This document shows positions 15,679 to 24,266 of a stretch of 64,000 nt of DNA, piece after piece. The notes beneath the pieces are model-generated. The model saw only the letters and a program-made list of their open reading frames with translations. It did not search any database and was not told the origin of the DNA. The stretch comes from Lachnospiraceae bacterium (GTDB lineage: Bacteria > Bacillota > Clostridia > Lachnospirales > Lachnospiraceae): NCBI GenBank assembly GCA_003979345.1, contig RYVZ01000004.1, positions 98,282 to 162,281 of the forward strand. The letters are read 5' to 3'. The translations under genes were made by a program, and so were the position numbers. Position 1 is the stretch's first letter; the number at the start of each line of letters is the position of its first letter.

Positions 15679-16767
15679 TCAGTCTTTTTTTGCGATATAT
15701 CCCTGTGCTTTTAAGAGCTCCGCACAGAGGACAGCGCCGCCTGCAGCGCCGCGCACCGTATTATGGGAAAGTCCGACGAACTTCCAGTCATAGACCGTAT
15801 CTTCACGCAGTCTGCCAACCGAAATGCCCATGCCGTTCTCGTAATTCACGTCAAGCGCAACCTGCGGCCGGTTATCTTCCTCCAAATACCGGATAAACTG
15901 TTTTGGCGCGCTCGGAAGGTTCAGTTCCTGCGGCATGCCGCTGAAAGAAACAAGCTTTTCAATCAGTTGCTCTTTGGTCGGTTTTTTCTTAAATTTTACG
16001 AAAACCGCAGCCGTATGACCGTTTAGCACGGGCACGCGGATACACTGGCATGTGATGACCGGAGAAGACGCCGGCTCGATCACACCGTCTTTGATCTGTC
16101 CCCAGATACGAAGCGGCTCTTTCTCGCTCTTTTCTTCCTCGCCGCCGATATATGGAATGATATTTCCGTTCATTTCAGGCCAGTCCGCAAATGTCTTGCC
16201 TGCACCGGAAATAGCCTGATAGGTCGTTGCGACAACCTCATATGGCTCAAATTCCTTCCATGCGGTCAGTACCGGCGCATAACTCTGAATCGAGCAGTTC
16301 GGTTTTACGGCAACAAAGCCCCTCGTCGTCCCAAGGCGCTTTTTCTGAAATTCAATGACATTCATATGCTCCGGATTGATCTCGGGTACGACCATCGGAA
16401 CATCCGGCGTCCAGCGGTGCGCACTGTTATTGGATACGACCGGCGTTTCCGTCTTTGCATAAGCCTCCTCGATCGCCCTGATCTCCTCTTTCGTCATATC
16501 AACTGCGGAAAAAACAAAATCGACCTGACCAGCAACCGCATCCACCTCATTCACATTCATAACAACGGTTTTTTTGACCGCCTCCGGCATCGGCGTATCC
16601 ATTTTCCAACGTCCGCCGACCGCCTCCTCGTACGTTTTTCCGGCCGAACGCGGACTTGCCGCAATTGTCGTCACCTCAAACCACGGATGATGTTCGAGCA
16701 GGGAAATGAATCTCTGTCCGACCATTCCCGTTCCGCCTAAAATTCCCACGCGCAATTTTTCATTCAT
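15679..16767 (-). CDS. asd: Aspartate-semialdehyde dehydrogenase
   Basis: A 362-residue enzyme that reduces aspartyl phosphate to aspartate semialdehyde with NADPH, feeding lysine/diaminopimelate, threonine and methionine synthesis. The nucleotide-binding motif GILGGTGMVGQRF is at the N-terminus and the catalytic cysteine is in KPNCSIQSY. Overall it matches the archaeal/fungal-type branch of the family (about 350-360 residues). The start is preceded by AAAGGAG. It sits between argH and the phosphodiesterase, all on the minus strand; a shared transcript with argH is possible because only 103 bases separate them. Confidence 0.93.
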   Translation of the reverse strand: MNEKLRVGILGGTGMVGQRFISLLEHHPWFEVTTIAASPRSAGKTYEEAVGGRWKMDTPMPEAVKKTVVMNVNEVDAVAGQVDFVFSAVDMTKEEIRAIEEAYAKTETPVVSNNSAHRWTPDVPMVVPEINPEHMNVIEFQKKRLGTTRGFVAVKPNCSIQSYAPVLTAWKEFEPYEVVATTYQAISGAGKTFADWPEMNGNIIPYIGGEEEKSEKEPLRIWGQIKDGVIEPASSPVITCQCIRVPVLNGHTAAVFVKFKKKPTKEQLIEKLVSFSGMPQELNLPSAPKQFIRYLEEDNRPQVALDVNYENGMGISVGRLREDTVYDWKFVGLSHNTVRGAAGGAVLCAELLKAQGYIAKKD

Positions 16768-16870
16768 AATTGTTTCTGACTCCTTTCGCCCTTAACCGGG
16801 TTTCTTTATAATGGATGTATGATTTCTTTTTATCGGGTTCTGTCTGCCTGTCGGCAATGACCTTCCAATT

Positions 16871-18256
16871 TTATTTGAAGTCCGCGTTCAGATACGCTTC
16901 GTTATCGGCAATCACCTGTCTCATAGCTTCCGTTCCCGGCGCGCCAAGCGTTAACCGCTTTTCCACGCAAGTCTTTAAGCTGACCGCATCGTAGATATCC
17001 TGTTCAAATACCGGACTGAGCTCTTTGAACTGCTCAAGCGTCAGATCTTCGATACTGCACTGCTTTTCGATACAGGTCAGTACAAGCTTTCCGACGATGC
17101 CGTGCGCATCACGGAACGGAACACCTTTTCCGACCAAATAATCAGCCGCATCCGTTGCATTCGTAAATCCGCCCAATGCGCTTTTTGCCATCACTTCCCT
17201 GCGGAATCCGGCCGTATCCAGCATGCCTGTAAACAGTTCCAGACAGTTTTTGACTGTATCGACCGCATCAAATGTCAGCTCTTTATCTTCCTGCATATCT
17301 TTATTATAGGCGAGTGGCAGTCCCTTCATCGTCGTCAAAATGCTGACGAGCGCCCCATATACCCTTCCGGTCTTACCGCGGACAAGTTCTGCAATGTCGG
17401 GATTTTTTTTCTGCGGCATAATGCTGCTTCCGGTCGAATAAGCGTCATCCAGTTCAATAAACCGGTATTCATTGCTGTTCCAGATAATGATCTCTTCGGA
17501 AAAACGGCTTAAATGCATCATGATCGTGGACGCCGCAGATAAAAATTCAATGACATAATCCCGGTCCGAAACCGAATCCATACTGTTTAAGGTCGGTCCT
17601 TCAAATCCGAGCATGGAAGCCGTATAGCTGCGGTCCAGCGGATATGTTGTCCCTGCCAGCGCTCCCGCTCCGAGCGGGCAATAGTTCATCCGCATAAAAA
17701 TATCATGCATTCTGCTCCGGTCCCGCTTAAACATTTCAAAATAGGCACCCATATGATGCGCGAGCGTAACCGGCTGCGCCTTCTGCAAATGGGTAAATCC
17801 CGGCATATAAGTATTCAGATGCTCTTTTTGGATGCGCAAAAGCACACAGAGCAGTTCCTTTAAGAGCCCGTCCACGGCAAGGATCTCCTTCCGGATATAC
17901 AGGCGCAGATCCAGCGCCACCTGATCGTTGCGGCTTCTGCCGGTATGCATCTTCTTGCCTGCTTCGCCGATCCGCTCAATCAGCTTTGCCTCGACAAAGC
18001 TGTGTACGTCCTCGTATTCTTCCGTGATCGCAAGACGCCCTTCAAGCACTTCTCTGCGGATATCGCCAAGTCCTTTCACAATGCTGTCTTTTTCCTCATT
18101 TGTCAGGATCCCCTGCTTGGCCAGCATGACGACATGCGCAATGCTGCCTTCAATATCTTCCTCAAAAAAACGCTGATCAAATGAGATCGATGCATTAAAA
18201 TGATAGACCAGATCATCCGTCTGCTTTGTAAATCTGCCGCCCCACAACTGAGCCAT
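16871..18256 (-). CDS. argH: Argininosuccinate lyase
   Basis: A 461-residue enzyme of the aspartase/fumarase superfamily, converting argininosuccinate to arginine and fumarate. It begins MAQLWGGRFTKQTDDLV, carries the signature SSIMPQKKNPDIAE, and has HTGRSRNDQVALD, all diagnostic of ArgH. The length is typical. A good promoter at 18343-18371 lies about 85 bases upstream. No argG is adjacent, so arginine genes are scattered in this genome. Confidence 0.95.
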   Translation of the reverse strand: MAQLWGGRFTKQTDDLVYHFNASISFDQRFFEEDIEGSIAHVVMLAKQGILTNEEKDSIVKGLGDIRREVLEGRLAITEEYEDVHSFVEAKLIERIGEAGKKMHTGRSRNDQVALDLRLYIRKEILAVDGLLKELLCVLLRIQKEHLNTYMPGFTHLQKAQPVTLAHHMGAYFEMFKRDRSRMHDIFMRMNYCPLGAGALAGTTYPLDRSYTASMLGFEGPTLNSMDSVSDRDYVIEFLSAASTIMMHLSRFSEEIIIWNSNEYRFIELDDAYSTGSSIMPQKKNPDIAELVRGKTGRVYGALVSILTTMKGLPLAYNKDMQEDKELTFDAVDTVKNCLELFTGMLDTAGFRREVMAKSALGGFTNATDAADYLVGKGVPFRDAHGIVGKLVLTCIEKQCSIEDLTLEQFKELSPVFEQDIYDAVSLKTCVEKRLTLGAPGTEAMRQVIADNEAYLNADFK

Positions 18257-18342
18257 AATTTGTCCCTTTCCATTCTAAACGACGGTCATCCGCCTCTTAT
18301 GCGCATGTCCCCGGCTTGCGGGCACAATGCGCTATGATGCAT

Positions 18343-18371
18343 ATTGTAGCATGCCTGCCGCTATTTTTCAA
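18343..18371 (-). promoter_or_regulatory. Promoter of argH
   Basis: On the minus strand TTGAAA (18371-18366), a 17-base spacer and TACAAT (18348-18343) form a near-consensus sigma-A promoter pointing at argH. It leaves a leader of roughly 80 bases before the ATG, with no recognised ARG-box. Confidence 0.75.
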
Positions 18372-18435
18372 CAAAATGGTAGGAACTTTTTATCGTTGTC
18401 TCATACTATAAACTATAATCAATATGAGGTCAGCT

Positions 18436-19230
18436 ATGAATACGCTTCTTTCGTTTCAGGATGTTCAATATCATTATCATACTATTTCAGGTGAGACGCA
18501 GGCGTTAAAAAATATTTCTTTCTCTGTTCGGGAAGGGGAGTTTCTTTCCATCGTCGGTCCTTCCGGCTGCGGTAAAACAACATTATTATCCATGATCGCA
18601 GGTCTGATCAAACCAGAAGCCGGCGAGCTTTACTTTGCGGATACGCTGAAAAACAACCCTTCCAGCATCGGTTACATGCTGCAGCATGATCATCTGTTTG
18701 AATGGCGCACAATCTATAAAAATGTTCTTTTGGGTCTCGAACTGCGTCACAAAAACACAAAAGAGAGGCGCGGAGCGGCGCTTGACCTTCTCAGTCAATA
18801 TGGGCTTTCCCAGTTTCGCGATAGTTATCCGGACGAATTATCCGGAGGGATGCGCCAGCGTGCCGCACTTATCCGGACGCTTGTCTGCGAACCGGAACTT
18901 CTTTTATTGGATGAACCGTTTTCGGCACTTGACTATCAGACAAGACTTACCGTATCGTCTGATATCGCGGATATTATCAAAAAAGAAAAGAAGACAGCCG
19001 TGCTCGTCACGCACGATCTGTCGGAGGCTGTTGCACTCTCGGACCGGATTCTGGTTCTCTCTGCCCGTCCTGCCAGTGTACTGCGCATGATGGATATCCA
19101 TCTTACAAAACAAGGCACGGGAGCAGTTGCTGCCCGCAAAGCCCCCGAATTTTCAAAATATTTTAACGAATTATGGGAGGAACTCCATGGAGAAGAACAA
19201 ACAATGCTCACCCCAGCAGATTCTATATGA
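18436..19230 (+). CDS. ABC transporter ATP-binding protein, nitrate/sulfonate/thiamine-precursor type
   Basis: A 264-residue ABC ATPase of the SsuB/TauB-like group. Walker A is GPSGCGKTTLL, the signature is LSGGMRQRAAL, Walker B is LLLLDEPFSALD and the switch is VTHDLSEA, so it is fully catalytic. It energises the permease encoded next, whose start overlaps by 44 bases. I start at 18436 (GAGGT five bases upstream); the ATG at 18424 overlaps that ribosome binding site. This is the only plus-strand operon in the window. No periplasmic-type binding protein gene accompanies it, so the substrate is not determined. Confidence 0.9.
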   Translation: MNTLLSFQDVQYHYHTISGETQALKNISFSVREGEFLSIVGPSGCGKTTLLSMIAGLIKPEAGELYFADTLKNNPSSIGYMLQHDHLFEWRTIYKNVLLGLELRHKNTKERRGAALDLLSQYGLSQFRDSYPDELSGGMRQRAALIRTLVCEPELLLLDEPFSALDYQTRLTVSSDIADIIKKEKKTAVLVTHDLSEAVALSDRILVLSARPASVLRMMDIHLTKQGTGAVAARKAPEFSKYFNELWEELHGEEQTMLTPADSI

Positions 19231-20005
19231 AAAGAAGTGGCGCCGAAACCGGATCATTAACAGAAGCGTTCAGATTCTGGTGTTTTTTGTGTTTTTTATA
19301 CAATGGGAGGTTACAACGGCATGCGGCATCGTAGACTCATTTTTTTTCAGTTCACCGTCCCTGATCATCAAAAGCCTGAGGACCCTGACCCTGAACAACG
19401 ATCTCCTGACGCATATCCGTGTCACTCTGCTGGAAGTTCTGTTAAGCTTTGCTCTTGTAGTAATTATCAGTCTCATCATTGCTATACTGTTTTGGTACTT
19501 TGACCGGTTGTCTACAATATTTGAACCCTATCTTGTGATCTTAAACAGCCTGCCAAAGTCCGCTCTTGCTCCGCTCTTCATTGTGTGGCTCGGCACTGGC
19601 ATGAAAACGATCATCGTGGCAGGTATGAGCGTTGCGATCTTTGGCTCGATCATTAGTCTCTATACAGGGTTCCGTCAGGCGGACGGCGGAAAAATTCATC
19701 TTGTTTATGCACTCGGTGGGACAAAACGCGACGTACTGAAGAAAGTCATCTTACCTGGCAGTATTCCGCTGATCGTCAGCACCATGAAAGTGAATATCGG
19801 ACTGTCGCTCGTCGGCGTCGTCATTGGAGAATTTCTTGCTGCAAGACAAGGGCTTGGTTATTTGATCATTTATGGTACACAGACGTTCAAAATGAGTATG
19901 GTCATTACCTCACTCGTCCTGCTCTGCCTGATCGCTGTGCTGCTCTTTGTTATGATCGATCTGTTTGACCGATTGATCAACCGTCAAAAAAAGAGCTGCG
20001 CTTAG
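19187..20005 (+). CDS. ABC transporter permease, nitrate/sulfonate type
   Basis: A 272-residue membrane protein with about six helices. The cytoplasmic coupling segment around residues 175-195 contains ALGGTKRDVLKKVILPGSIP, the EAA-loop signature of binding-protein-dependent importers. The start at 19187 is supported by GGGAGG, and the reading frame overlaps the end of the ATPase gene, which implies translational coupling. Its stop codon lies inside the loop of a terminator hairpin, ending the operon. With no substrate-binding protein here, that partner must be encoded elsewhere or be absent. Confidence 0.88.
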   Translation: MEKNKQCSPQQILYEKKWRRNRIINRSVQILVFFVFFIQWEVTTACGIVDSFFFSSPSLIIKSLRTLTLNNDLLTHIRVTLLEVLLSFALVVIISLIIAILFWYFDRLSTIFEPYLVILNSLPKSALAPLFIVWLGTGMKTIIVAGMSVAIFGSIISLYTGFRQADGGKIHLVYALGGTKRDVLKKVILPGSIPLIVSTMKVNIGLSLVGVVIGEFLAARQGLGYLIIYGTQTFKMSMVITSLVLLCLIAVLLFVMIDLFDRLINRQKKSCA

Positions 20006-20018
20006 GCGCGGCTCTTTT
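19991..20018 (+). terminator. Intrinsic terminator of the plus-strand ABC operon
   Basis: AAGAGCTGCGC (19991-20001) pairs with GCGCGGCTCTT (20006-20016) around a four-base loop, followed by TT. The permease stop TAG (20003-20005) lies in the loop, so the terminator overlaps the last codons. Confidence 0.85.
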
Positions 20019-20026
20019 CATTCAAC

Positions 20027-20053
20027 AAAAAATCCGCTTAAGCAGCGGATTTT
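20027..20053 (-). terminator. Terminator of the tRNA-Thr gene
   Basis: AAAATCCGCT (20029-20038) pairs perfectly with AGCGGATTTT (20044-20053) around a five-base loop. On the minus strand it is followed by two more T's and begins 4 bases after the 3' end of the tRNA. Confidence 0.85.
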
Positions 20054-20057
20054 GAAA

Positions 20058-20129
<72 letters not shown>

Positions 20130-20146
20130 CTGTCACAACGAATATT

Positions 20147-20175
20147 ATTATATAAGCTTTCTCTTCATTTGGCAA
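20147..20175 (-). promoter_or_regulatory. Promoter of tRNA-Thr
   Basis: On the minus strand TTGCCA (20175-20170), a 17-base spacer and TATAAT (20152-20147) lie about 17 bases upstream of the tRNA 5' end, as expected for a stable-RNA promoter. Confidence 0.8.
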
Positions 20176-20230
20176 GATGTAAATTGCATTTTTTTCAACT
20201 TTATAAAAATAAATTTAGATGAAAAAGATA

Positions 20231-20267
20231 AGAACATTCCTCCGTATGACGGTGGAATGTTCTCTTT
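20231..20267. terminator. Bidirectional terminator-like hairpin
   Basis: AGAACATTCC (20231-20240) pairs perfectly with GGAATGTTCT (20254-20263). T-rich runs follow on both strands (CTTTT on plus, TTATCTTTTTC on minus). It isolates the tRNA from the ABC/lysozyme operon that converges from the right. Confidence 0.75.
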
Positions 20268-20512
20268 TGCAGGACACTCTTTTTAAGAGAAAAAGCTTTG
20301 TTTCGAAGATTCATGTGCGCTGCAGAGTGCAGCCGCGAAGCATGCTTTGATAAGTTTTTGCTTGTTAATGACGCAAGAAAAACAAATGTCGCTGCGCGTC
20401 GCTTGTTTTTCTTTTACGTTCATTATATCACATGCTTAATATAGTTACAATTGTCCTGCATTGGATAGAACCTTCGATTCCTCATCATCAGGTTAAATAG
20501 AGCTTATAGTTC
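20268..20512. other. Intergenic region with secondary structure, no gene recognised
   Basis: This stretch is the 3' region of the lysozyme/ABC operon and contains no credible reading frame. Besides the hairpin at 20375-20413 it has a small CTGCA-centred inverted repeat near 20320-20335. It may be 3' UTR or a remnant; I see no known RNA family. Confidence 0.5.
20375..20413 (-). terminator. Hairpin downstream of the ABC permease gene
   Basis: AAGAAAAACAA (20375-20385) pairs perfectly with TTGTTTTTCTT (20403-20413) around a GC-rich loop that contains TGCGCGTCGC. The T-rich 3' arm makes a terminator for the operon ending at 20513 plausible, but the stem is AU-rich and about 100 bases downstream of the stop. 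Confidence 0.5.
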
Positions 20513-21235
20513 CTATTCGTAGACTGTCCACTTCCGTTTGTTCCATATGACACCTTTTATGACAAGCACTAAAAGAATATCAAGGATAAGCTGCACCGCG
20601 ATCCATCCGATCTCTGAGGACAGAAACGTCTCACTTTCAGATACAATCCTGAGCAGCTTTACGATCGGCGGAAAGACCCAGAACAGACATTTTAACACAG
20701 GAACCCTTATCAGTGACTGACGCATAAAAATCCCAATGATCGTTATGAAAAACAGCATCAATGCCAATCGCCGTTTTCTAATCATTTTCGATTGAAACAA
20801 ACTGCTGAGTTCATATCCAAGCAATGCCACAAGCAAATGCAGAGAACAGAGCACCGCCAGTTCCGCAGGCACCGGTTTTGATAAAACGATCTCTCCAAAC
20901 AGGAACGCCGCTGCCGAATACAGCAGGATCAGCAGCATATAAATAAGGGCAAACAGACTCAGAAACACTTCTTTTGAAAGATAATATTTTATAGCACTGC
21001 CCGATTTCAGTATTAACACAGCATCCATATCATCAGAGTCTGCCCTGTGCAAAAAGAAGCCGTCAGCCAGACAGACCGTAAAAAGGATGGCTAAAGAGTA
21101 CACAAAACAACTAGATACCAGAACTGAAAAAAACAAACATAAAAGAATACTATAGATCAAAACAGGCAGAAAGGGAGACATAAAGTGAAAACCTGACATA
21201 TACATATCAATGTGATATTTCAGCAAAGCCTTCAT
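20513..21235 (-). CDS. ABC transporter membrane subunit (uncharacterised)
   Basis: A 240-residue integral membrane protein with about six hydrophobic segments, short charged loops and a basic C-terminus (WNKRKWTVYE). No conserved permease motif is evident. It starts immediately after the ATPase gene 21236-21886 (adjacent coordinates), so it is taken as the membrane partner of that ATPase, in the style of ABC-2-like exporters. The gene pair directly follows a secreted lysozyme gene. The substrate is unknown. Confidence 0.7.
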   Translation of the reverse strand: MKALLKYHIDMYMSGFHFMSPFLPVLIYSILLCLFFSVLVSSCFVYSLAILFTVCLADGFFLHRADSDDMDAVLILKSGSAIKYYLSKEVFLSLFALIYMLLILLYSAAAFLFGEIVLSKPVPAELAVLCSLHLLVALLGYELSSLFQSKMIRKRRLALMLFFITIIGIFMRQSLIRVPVLKCLFWVFPPIVKLLRIVSESETFLSSEIGWIAVQLILDILLVLVIKGVIWNKRKWTVYE

Positions 21236-21886
21236 CTAATATCTGTCCCCTTTAATCTCACCGTGTTCAATATGCCAAATTTTATCGACAAATGCCGTCT
21301 GCCATTCATCAGCCTCTCTTTCTGATGGCAGAGAGGTAAAAAGAATCGCCGTATTTTGCTGCTTCATTTTTACCATATCCGCATAAAATATTTTCTGTTT
21401 GTCATGATCAATACCGGTAAAGGGAGCGTCAAGAGCCAAAAGCCCGCATGGCCGCAGCATAGTCTGCGCAAGCATCATTGTTCGCAAGATCCCGTCAGAA
21501 AGCCGGTTTATGGCAATCTGTTCCATTCCCGAAAGCTGATAATGGACAAACAGCTCTTTACAAAGTTTTTTTGCCTCTGCGTTTGAGAAGCCATCCACCA
21601 TCGTCAAAAGTACCAGATATCGAAATGCGGACATTCCGGTATTAAGGATATACTTTGGCGGGACATATTGTACCGATAACTTCTTCTGCAGCCGGACAGT
21701 TCCTGTCGTAGGCAATGTTGTACCGGTAAGCAGCCGCAGAAGAGTTGTTTTACCGCTACCGTTGTTTCCGGTTATCAACACGCACTCTCCTGCATGCAGC
21801 TTAAACGTAGCGTTCCTTATCACAGGACGCCCCCGATATATTTTGTATGCTTGATTCACTTCCAGTATCTTTTTACTCTGATCCAT
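21236..21886 (-). CDS. ABC ATPase with degenerate catalytic residues
   Basis: A 216-residue ABC protein. Walker A is intact (GNNGSGKTT, 40-48). The signature is altered to LSDGI (129-133). Walker B reads LLALDAP (149-155), with Ala154 where the catalytic glutamate is expected, and the switch region reads ILFTS (181-185), without the usual histidine. The protein should bind ATP but may hydrolyse it slowly or not at all. It sits between a GH25 lysozyme gene (4 bases away) and the membrane subunit 20513-21235, so a single transcript is likely. This could be a regulatory or mechanosignalling ABC unit. Missense decay is the alternative, but the frame is otherwise whole. Confidence 0.8.
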   Translation of the reverse strand: MDQSKKILEVNQAYKIYRGRPVIRNATFKLHAGECVLITGNNGSGKTTLLRLLTGTTLPTTGTVRLQKKLSVQYVPPKYILNTGMSAFRYLVLLTMVDGFSNAEAKKLCKELFVHYQLSGMEQIAINRLSDGILRTMMLAQTMLRPCGLLALDAPFTGIDHDKQKIFYADMVKMKQQNTAILFTSLPSEREADEWQTAFVDKIWHIEHGEIKGDRY

Positions 21887-21890
21887 CGTT

Positions 21891-23495
21891 TTATTCTTGT
21901 GTGGTTATCATAGTTACGTAGCCATTTTCGTCGATGACATAGAGCACGCCGTCCGCTTCCATCTGCTGGTTAACGACCAGACGACCCTCTGCATCAAACA
22001 GATAGATCTGCTCTCCGATCTGCTTCATGCCAACATACATTTGTCCCGATACAGGATCAAAGCAGTACATAGATCCACCGATAGCAGCCCATCCCTTCGC
22101 CATTGCACCTGTTTCCGGATTAAAATAGTACATAGAAACGCCGTCACTGACAAATCCAACCTGGCGCTTTCCTTCTGTATTGAAGAAATACGTTTCATTG
22201 CCGATCTGCTGCATACCGATCTGCATCCTGCCGTCCGTGCCCATATAATATACGTCATTTCCGACAACGATCAAACCTGTCTGCATCTGTCCGTTTTCAT
22301 TTGTGTAGAAGATCCCGGTACCGTCATTCACGAAACCGAATGCCATCTTCGCATCAGCAGGATTGAAGTAATAAAGCTGTCCGCCGATATTCTGCCAGCC
22401 GACCTGCAAAATTCCATTTTCGTTAAAGTAGTACAGATCTGAAGCAATCTTGGATAAGCCGATTGCCATATGACCGTCTTCATAGAAATAGAACAGATTG
22501 TCTGCAGCAAGCCATCCGGTATACATACAACCGTTCGCATCGAACAGGTAGACCGAATCTCCGATCTGCTGCATGCCGACTGCCATCTTTCCTTCCGTAC
22601 CAAAGTAATAAATATTGCCCGCCAGCGACTGCCAACCAAACTGCATCAGACCGTTTTCGTCAAAGAAGTAAATGCCGTCTGCGACCTGTGCAAAACCGGA
22701 AACACGCCGTCCAAGCTCATCCACATAATAAATGCCTCCATTGTATTGAACAAACGTATTGGCTTTCATCTTATAGTTCTCGTAAAAATAGTAAAATCCT
22801 TTACGAAATGCAAAACCATTTCCTACAATACTTGTTGACAGATCCTTGTACTGATAATTGATATCTACATCTCCGTTGATCCCCGGAATCCTGCCGGTGC
22901 TGGATGCCTGCCAAAAAGCTGCATCCTCGATATCACAGTTGGTATGATACTGCGCGACCCATTTGTCATACGCGATCGGTCCGATGTAGTTCTGATACCA
23001 ATATTTGCTTCCGTATACGACCGGATAATAGCCGGCGTTTTCGATGATTGCGCAGAAGGTATTGGCGATCTCCGCAATCTGCGCAGGTGAAAGCGTGCGT
23101 TGTACCGAATCTTCAATGTCGATCGCCACCGGCATGCTGACCGTATAGTTCGAGATTGCCTGCAGTACGAAGACCGCTTCCATCGCCGCTTCCTGCGGTG
23201 TTGTCGCATAGGAATAAATATATACTCCCGTTTTGACCCCGTTTGCTGCCGCCTGCCTCATATTCTGATCAAACTTGACATCCAGACCGTATTTTACTGA
23301 TCCGACCCTGACGAATGCATACTGTACGCCGCTTGCAGCAACTGCCGCCCAGTTTATATCCCCCTGCCATCTTGATACGTCGATACCAATGCTGATCGCT
23401 GTACCTGCGTTCTTTGCCTCTGCCTGTATATTTCCGGTCGTAAGCATGCAGACACAGCAGAGCAATGCAACAAGACGCTTTTTTATTTTTTTCAT
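21891..23495 (-). CDS. Secreted GH25 lysozyme with choline-binding-type repeats
   Basis: 534 residues. A signal peptide (KKIKKR then a hydrophobic core, cleavage near AEA) precedes a GH25 muramidase domain (about 33-215) with the catalytic acidic residues in GIDVSRWQGD (Asp39) and AIDIED (Asp126/Glu128). The C-terminal 300 residues are about 14 repeats of roughly 20 residues of the pattern [IVL]-Y-[YF]-F-x-x-x-G-x-[MQ], the cell-wall-binding repeats known from choline-binding proteins. It should cleave peptidoglycan on the cell surface. It is the first gene of a tight operon with an ABC ATPase and membrane subunit, an unusual partner set. Confidence 0.92.
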   Translation of the reverse strand: MKKIKKRLVALLCCVCMLTTGNIQAEAKNAGTAISIGIDVSRWQGDINWAAVAASGVQYAFVRVGSVKYGLDVKFDQNMRQAAANGVKTGVYIYSYATTPQEAAMEAVFVLQAISNYTVSMPVAIDIEDSVQRTLSPAQIAEIANTFCAIIENAGYYPVVYGSKYWYQNYIGPIAYDKWVAQYHTNCDIEDAAFWQASSTGRIPGINGDVDINYQYKDLSTSIVGNGFAFRKGFYYFYENYKMKANTFVQYNGGIYYVDELGRRVSGFAQVADGIYFFDENGLMQFGWQSLAGNIYYFGTEGKMAVGMQQIGDSVYLFDANGCMYTGWLAADNLFYFYEDGHMAIGLSKIASDLYYFNENGILQVGWQNIGGQLYYFNPADAKMAFGFVNDGTGIFYTNENGQMQTGLIVVGNDVYYMGTDGRMQIGMQQIGNETYFFNTEGKRQVGFVSDGVSMYYFNPETGAMAKGWAAIGGSMYCFDPVSGQMYVGMKQIGEQIYLFDAEGRLVVNQQMEADGVLYVIDENGYVTMITTQE

Positions 23496-23526
23496 CCTTT
23501 ATGTACACTCTCCATTCCGTTATCTG

Positions 23527-24156
23527 TTATTGTTTCTGTAAGTTTTCAAACTCCTCAATATAGCGGATCAAAAGTTCTACCGAACCCTTGATTCCAAGTT
23601 TTGCGCTATTAAATGTCAGGTCATAGCTGTCAGCTCTGCCCCATTTCTTAGAAGAATAGTAATTATAATAGCTCTGACGCTGCTTATCCTTCTTGACCAT
23701 CATATCTTTTGCTTTCGCAGCACTGATCTGATGACTCTCCATGATATTTTTCAGTTTGAAATCTTCATCTGCACTGATAAATACATGAACACAGTTCTTG
23801 TAATCGGCAAGTGCATAATCGGCACATCTTCCAACGATCACACACGGGCCTTCATTTGCAATCTTCTTAATGGTATCAAACTGCGCCAGAAACACCTTCT
23901 GGCTGATCGGCATGTCCACAAAAGAAGATGCATTATAGCCGAACGAATAGGTATCCATGACCAGGTTATATAAAAATGAATTGGTCGGACGCTCATCGTT
24001 ACTCTTGATCATCTCTTCGCAAAAACCGCTTTCCTTTGCCGCGCGCGTCAGCAATTCTTTATCATAATATGCGATTCCGTAATGCTCTGCCAGTTCTCTT
24101 CCGATCTCATGTCCATAAGAACCGTACTGCCTTCCGATTGTTACGATTGTTTCCAT
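23527..24156 (-). CDS. Cytidylate kinase-like family protein
   Basis: A 209-residue protein opening with METIVTIGRQYGSYGHEIGRELAEHYG, the pattern of the cytidylate-kinase-like family (P-loop variant GRQYGSYG). A middle GPCVIVGRCADY and a basic region KKDKQRQSYYNYYS match the same family. Nucleotide phosphorylation is possible but unproven; these proteins are common in gut Firmicutes beside true Cmk. The start at 24156 has GAGG nine bases upstream; the ATG at 24171 overlaps that ribosome binding site. A strong promoter (24208-24236) drives it independently of rluD. The leader contains a small CAGGAT/ATCCTG hairpin (24185-24200). Confidence 0.8.
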   Translation of the reverse strand: METIVTIGRQYGSYGHEIGRELAEHYGIAYYDKELLTRAAKESGFCEEMIKSNDERPTNSFLYNLVMDTYSFGYNASSFVDMPISQKVFLAQFDTIKKIANEGPCVIVGRCADYALADYKNCVHVFISADEDFKLKNIMESHQISAAKAKDMMVKKDKQRQSYYNYYSSKKWGRADSYDLTFNSAKLGIKGSVELLIRYIEEFENLQKQ

Positions 24157-24207
24157 AAATATACACCTCATTTCTTTTATGTATCAGGATAATGATCCTG
24201 TAGCAAT

Positions 24208-24236
24208 AGTATATGCGATATAAAGCATTGTTTCAA
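24208..24236 (-). promoter_or_regulatory. Promoter of the cytidylate-kinase-like gene
   Basis: On the minus strand TTGAAA (24236-24231), a 17-base spacer and TATACT (24213-24208) give a near-consensus sigma-A promoter, with the ATG about 50 bases further on. Confidence 0.75.
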
Positions 24237-24266
24237 CCGAAATGCAAAACTTACATAAATTACCGC

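Noticed and set aside
18414..18419. TATAAT as the -10 box of the plus-strand ABC operon
   Set aside because: The hexamer is perfect, but no -35 lies 16-18 bases upstream and transcription would begin almost at the ribosome binding site, so the promoter was not called.
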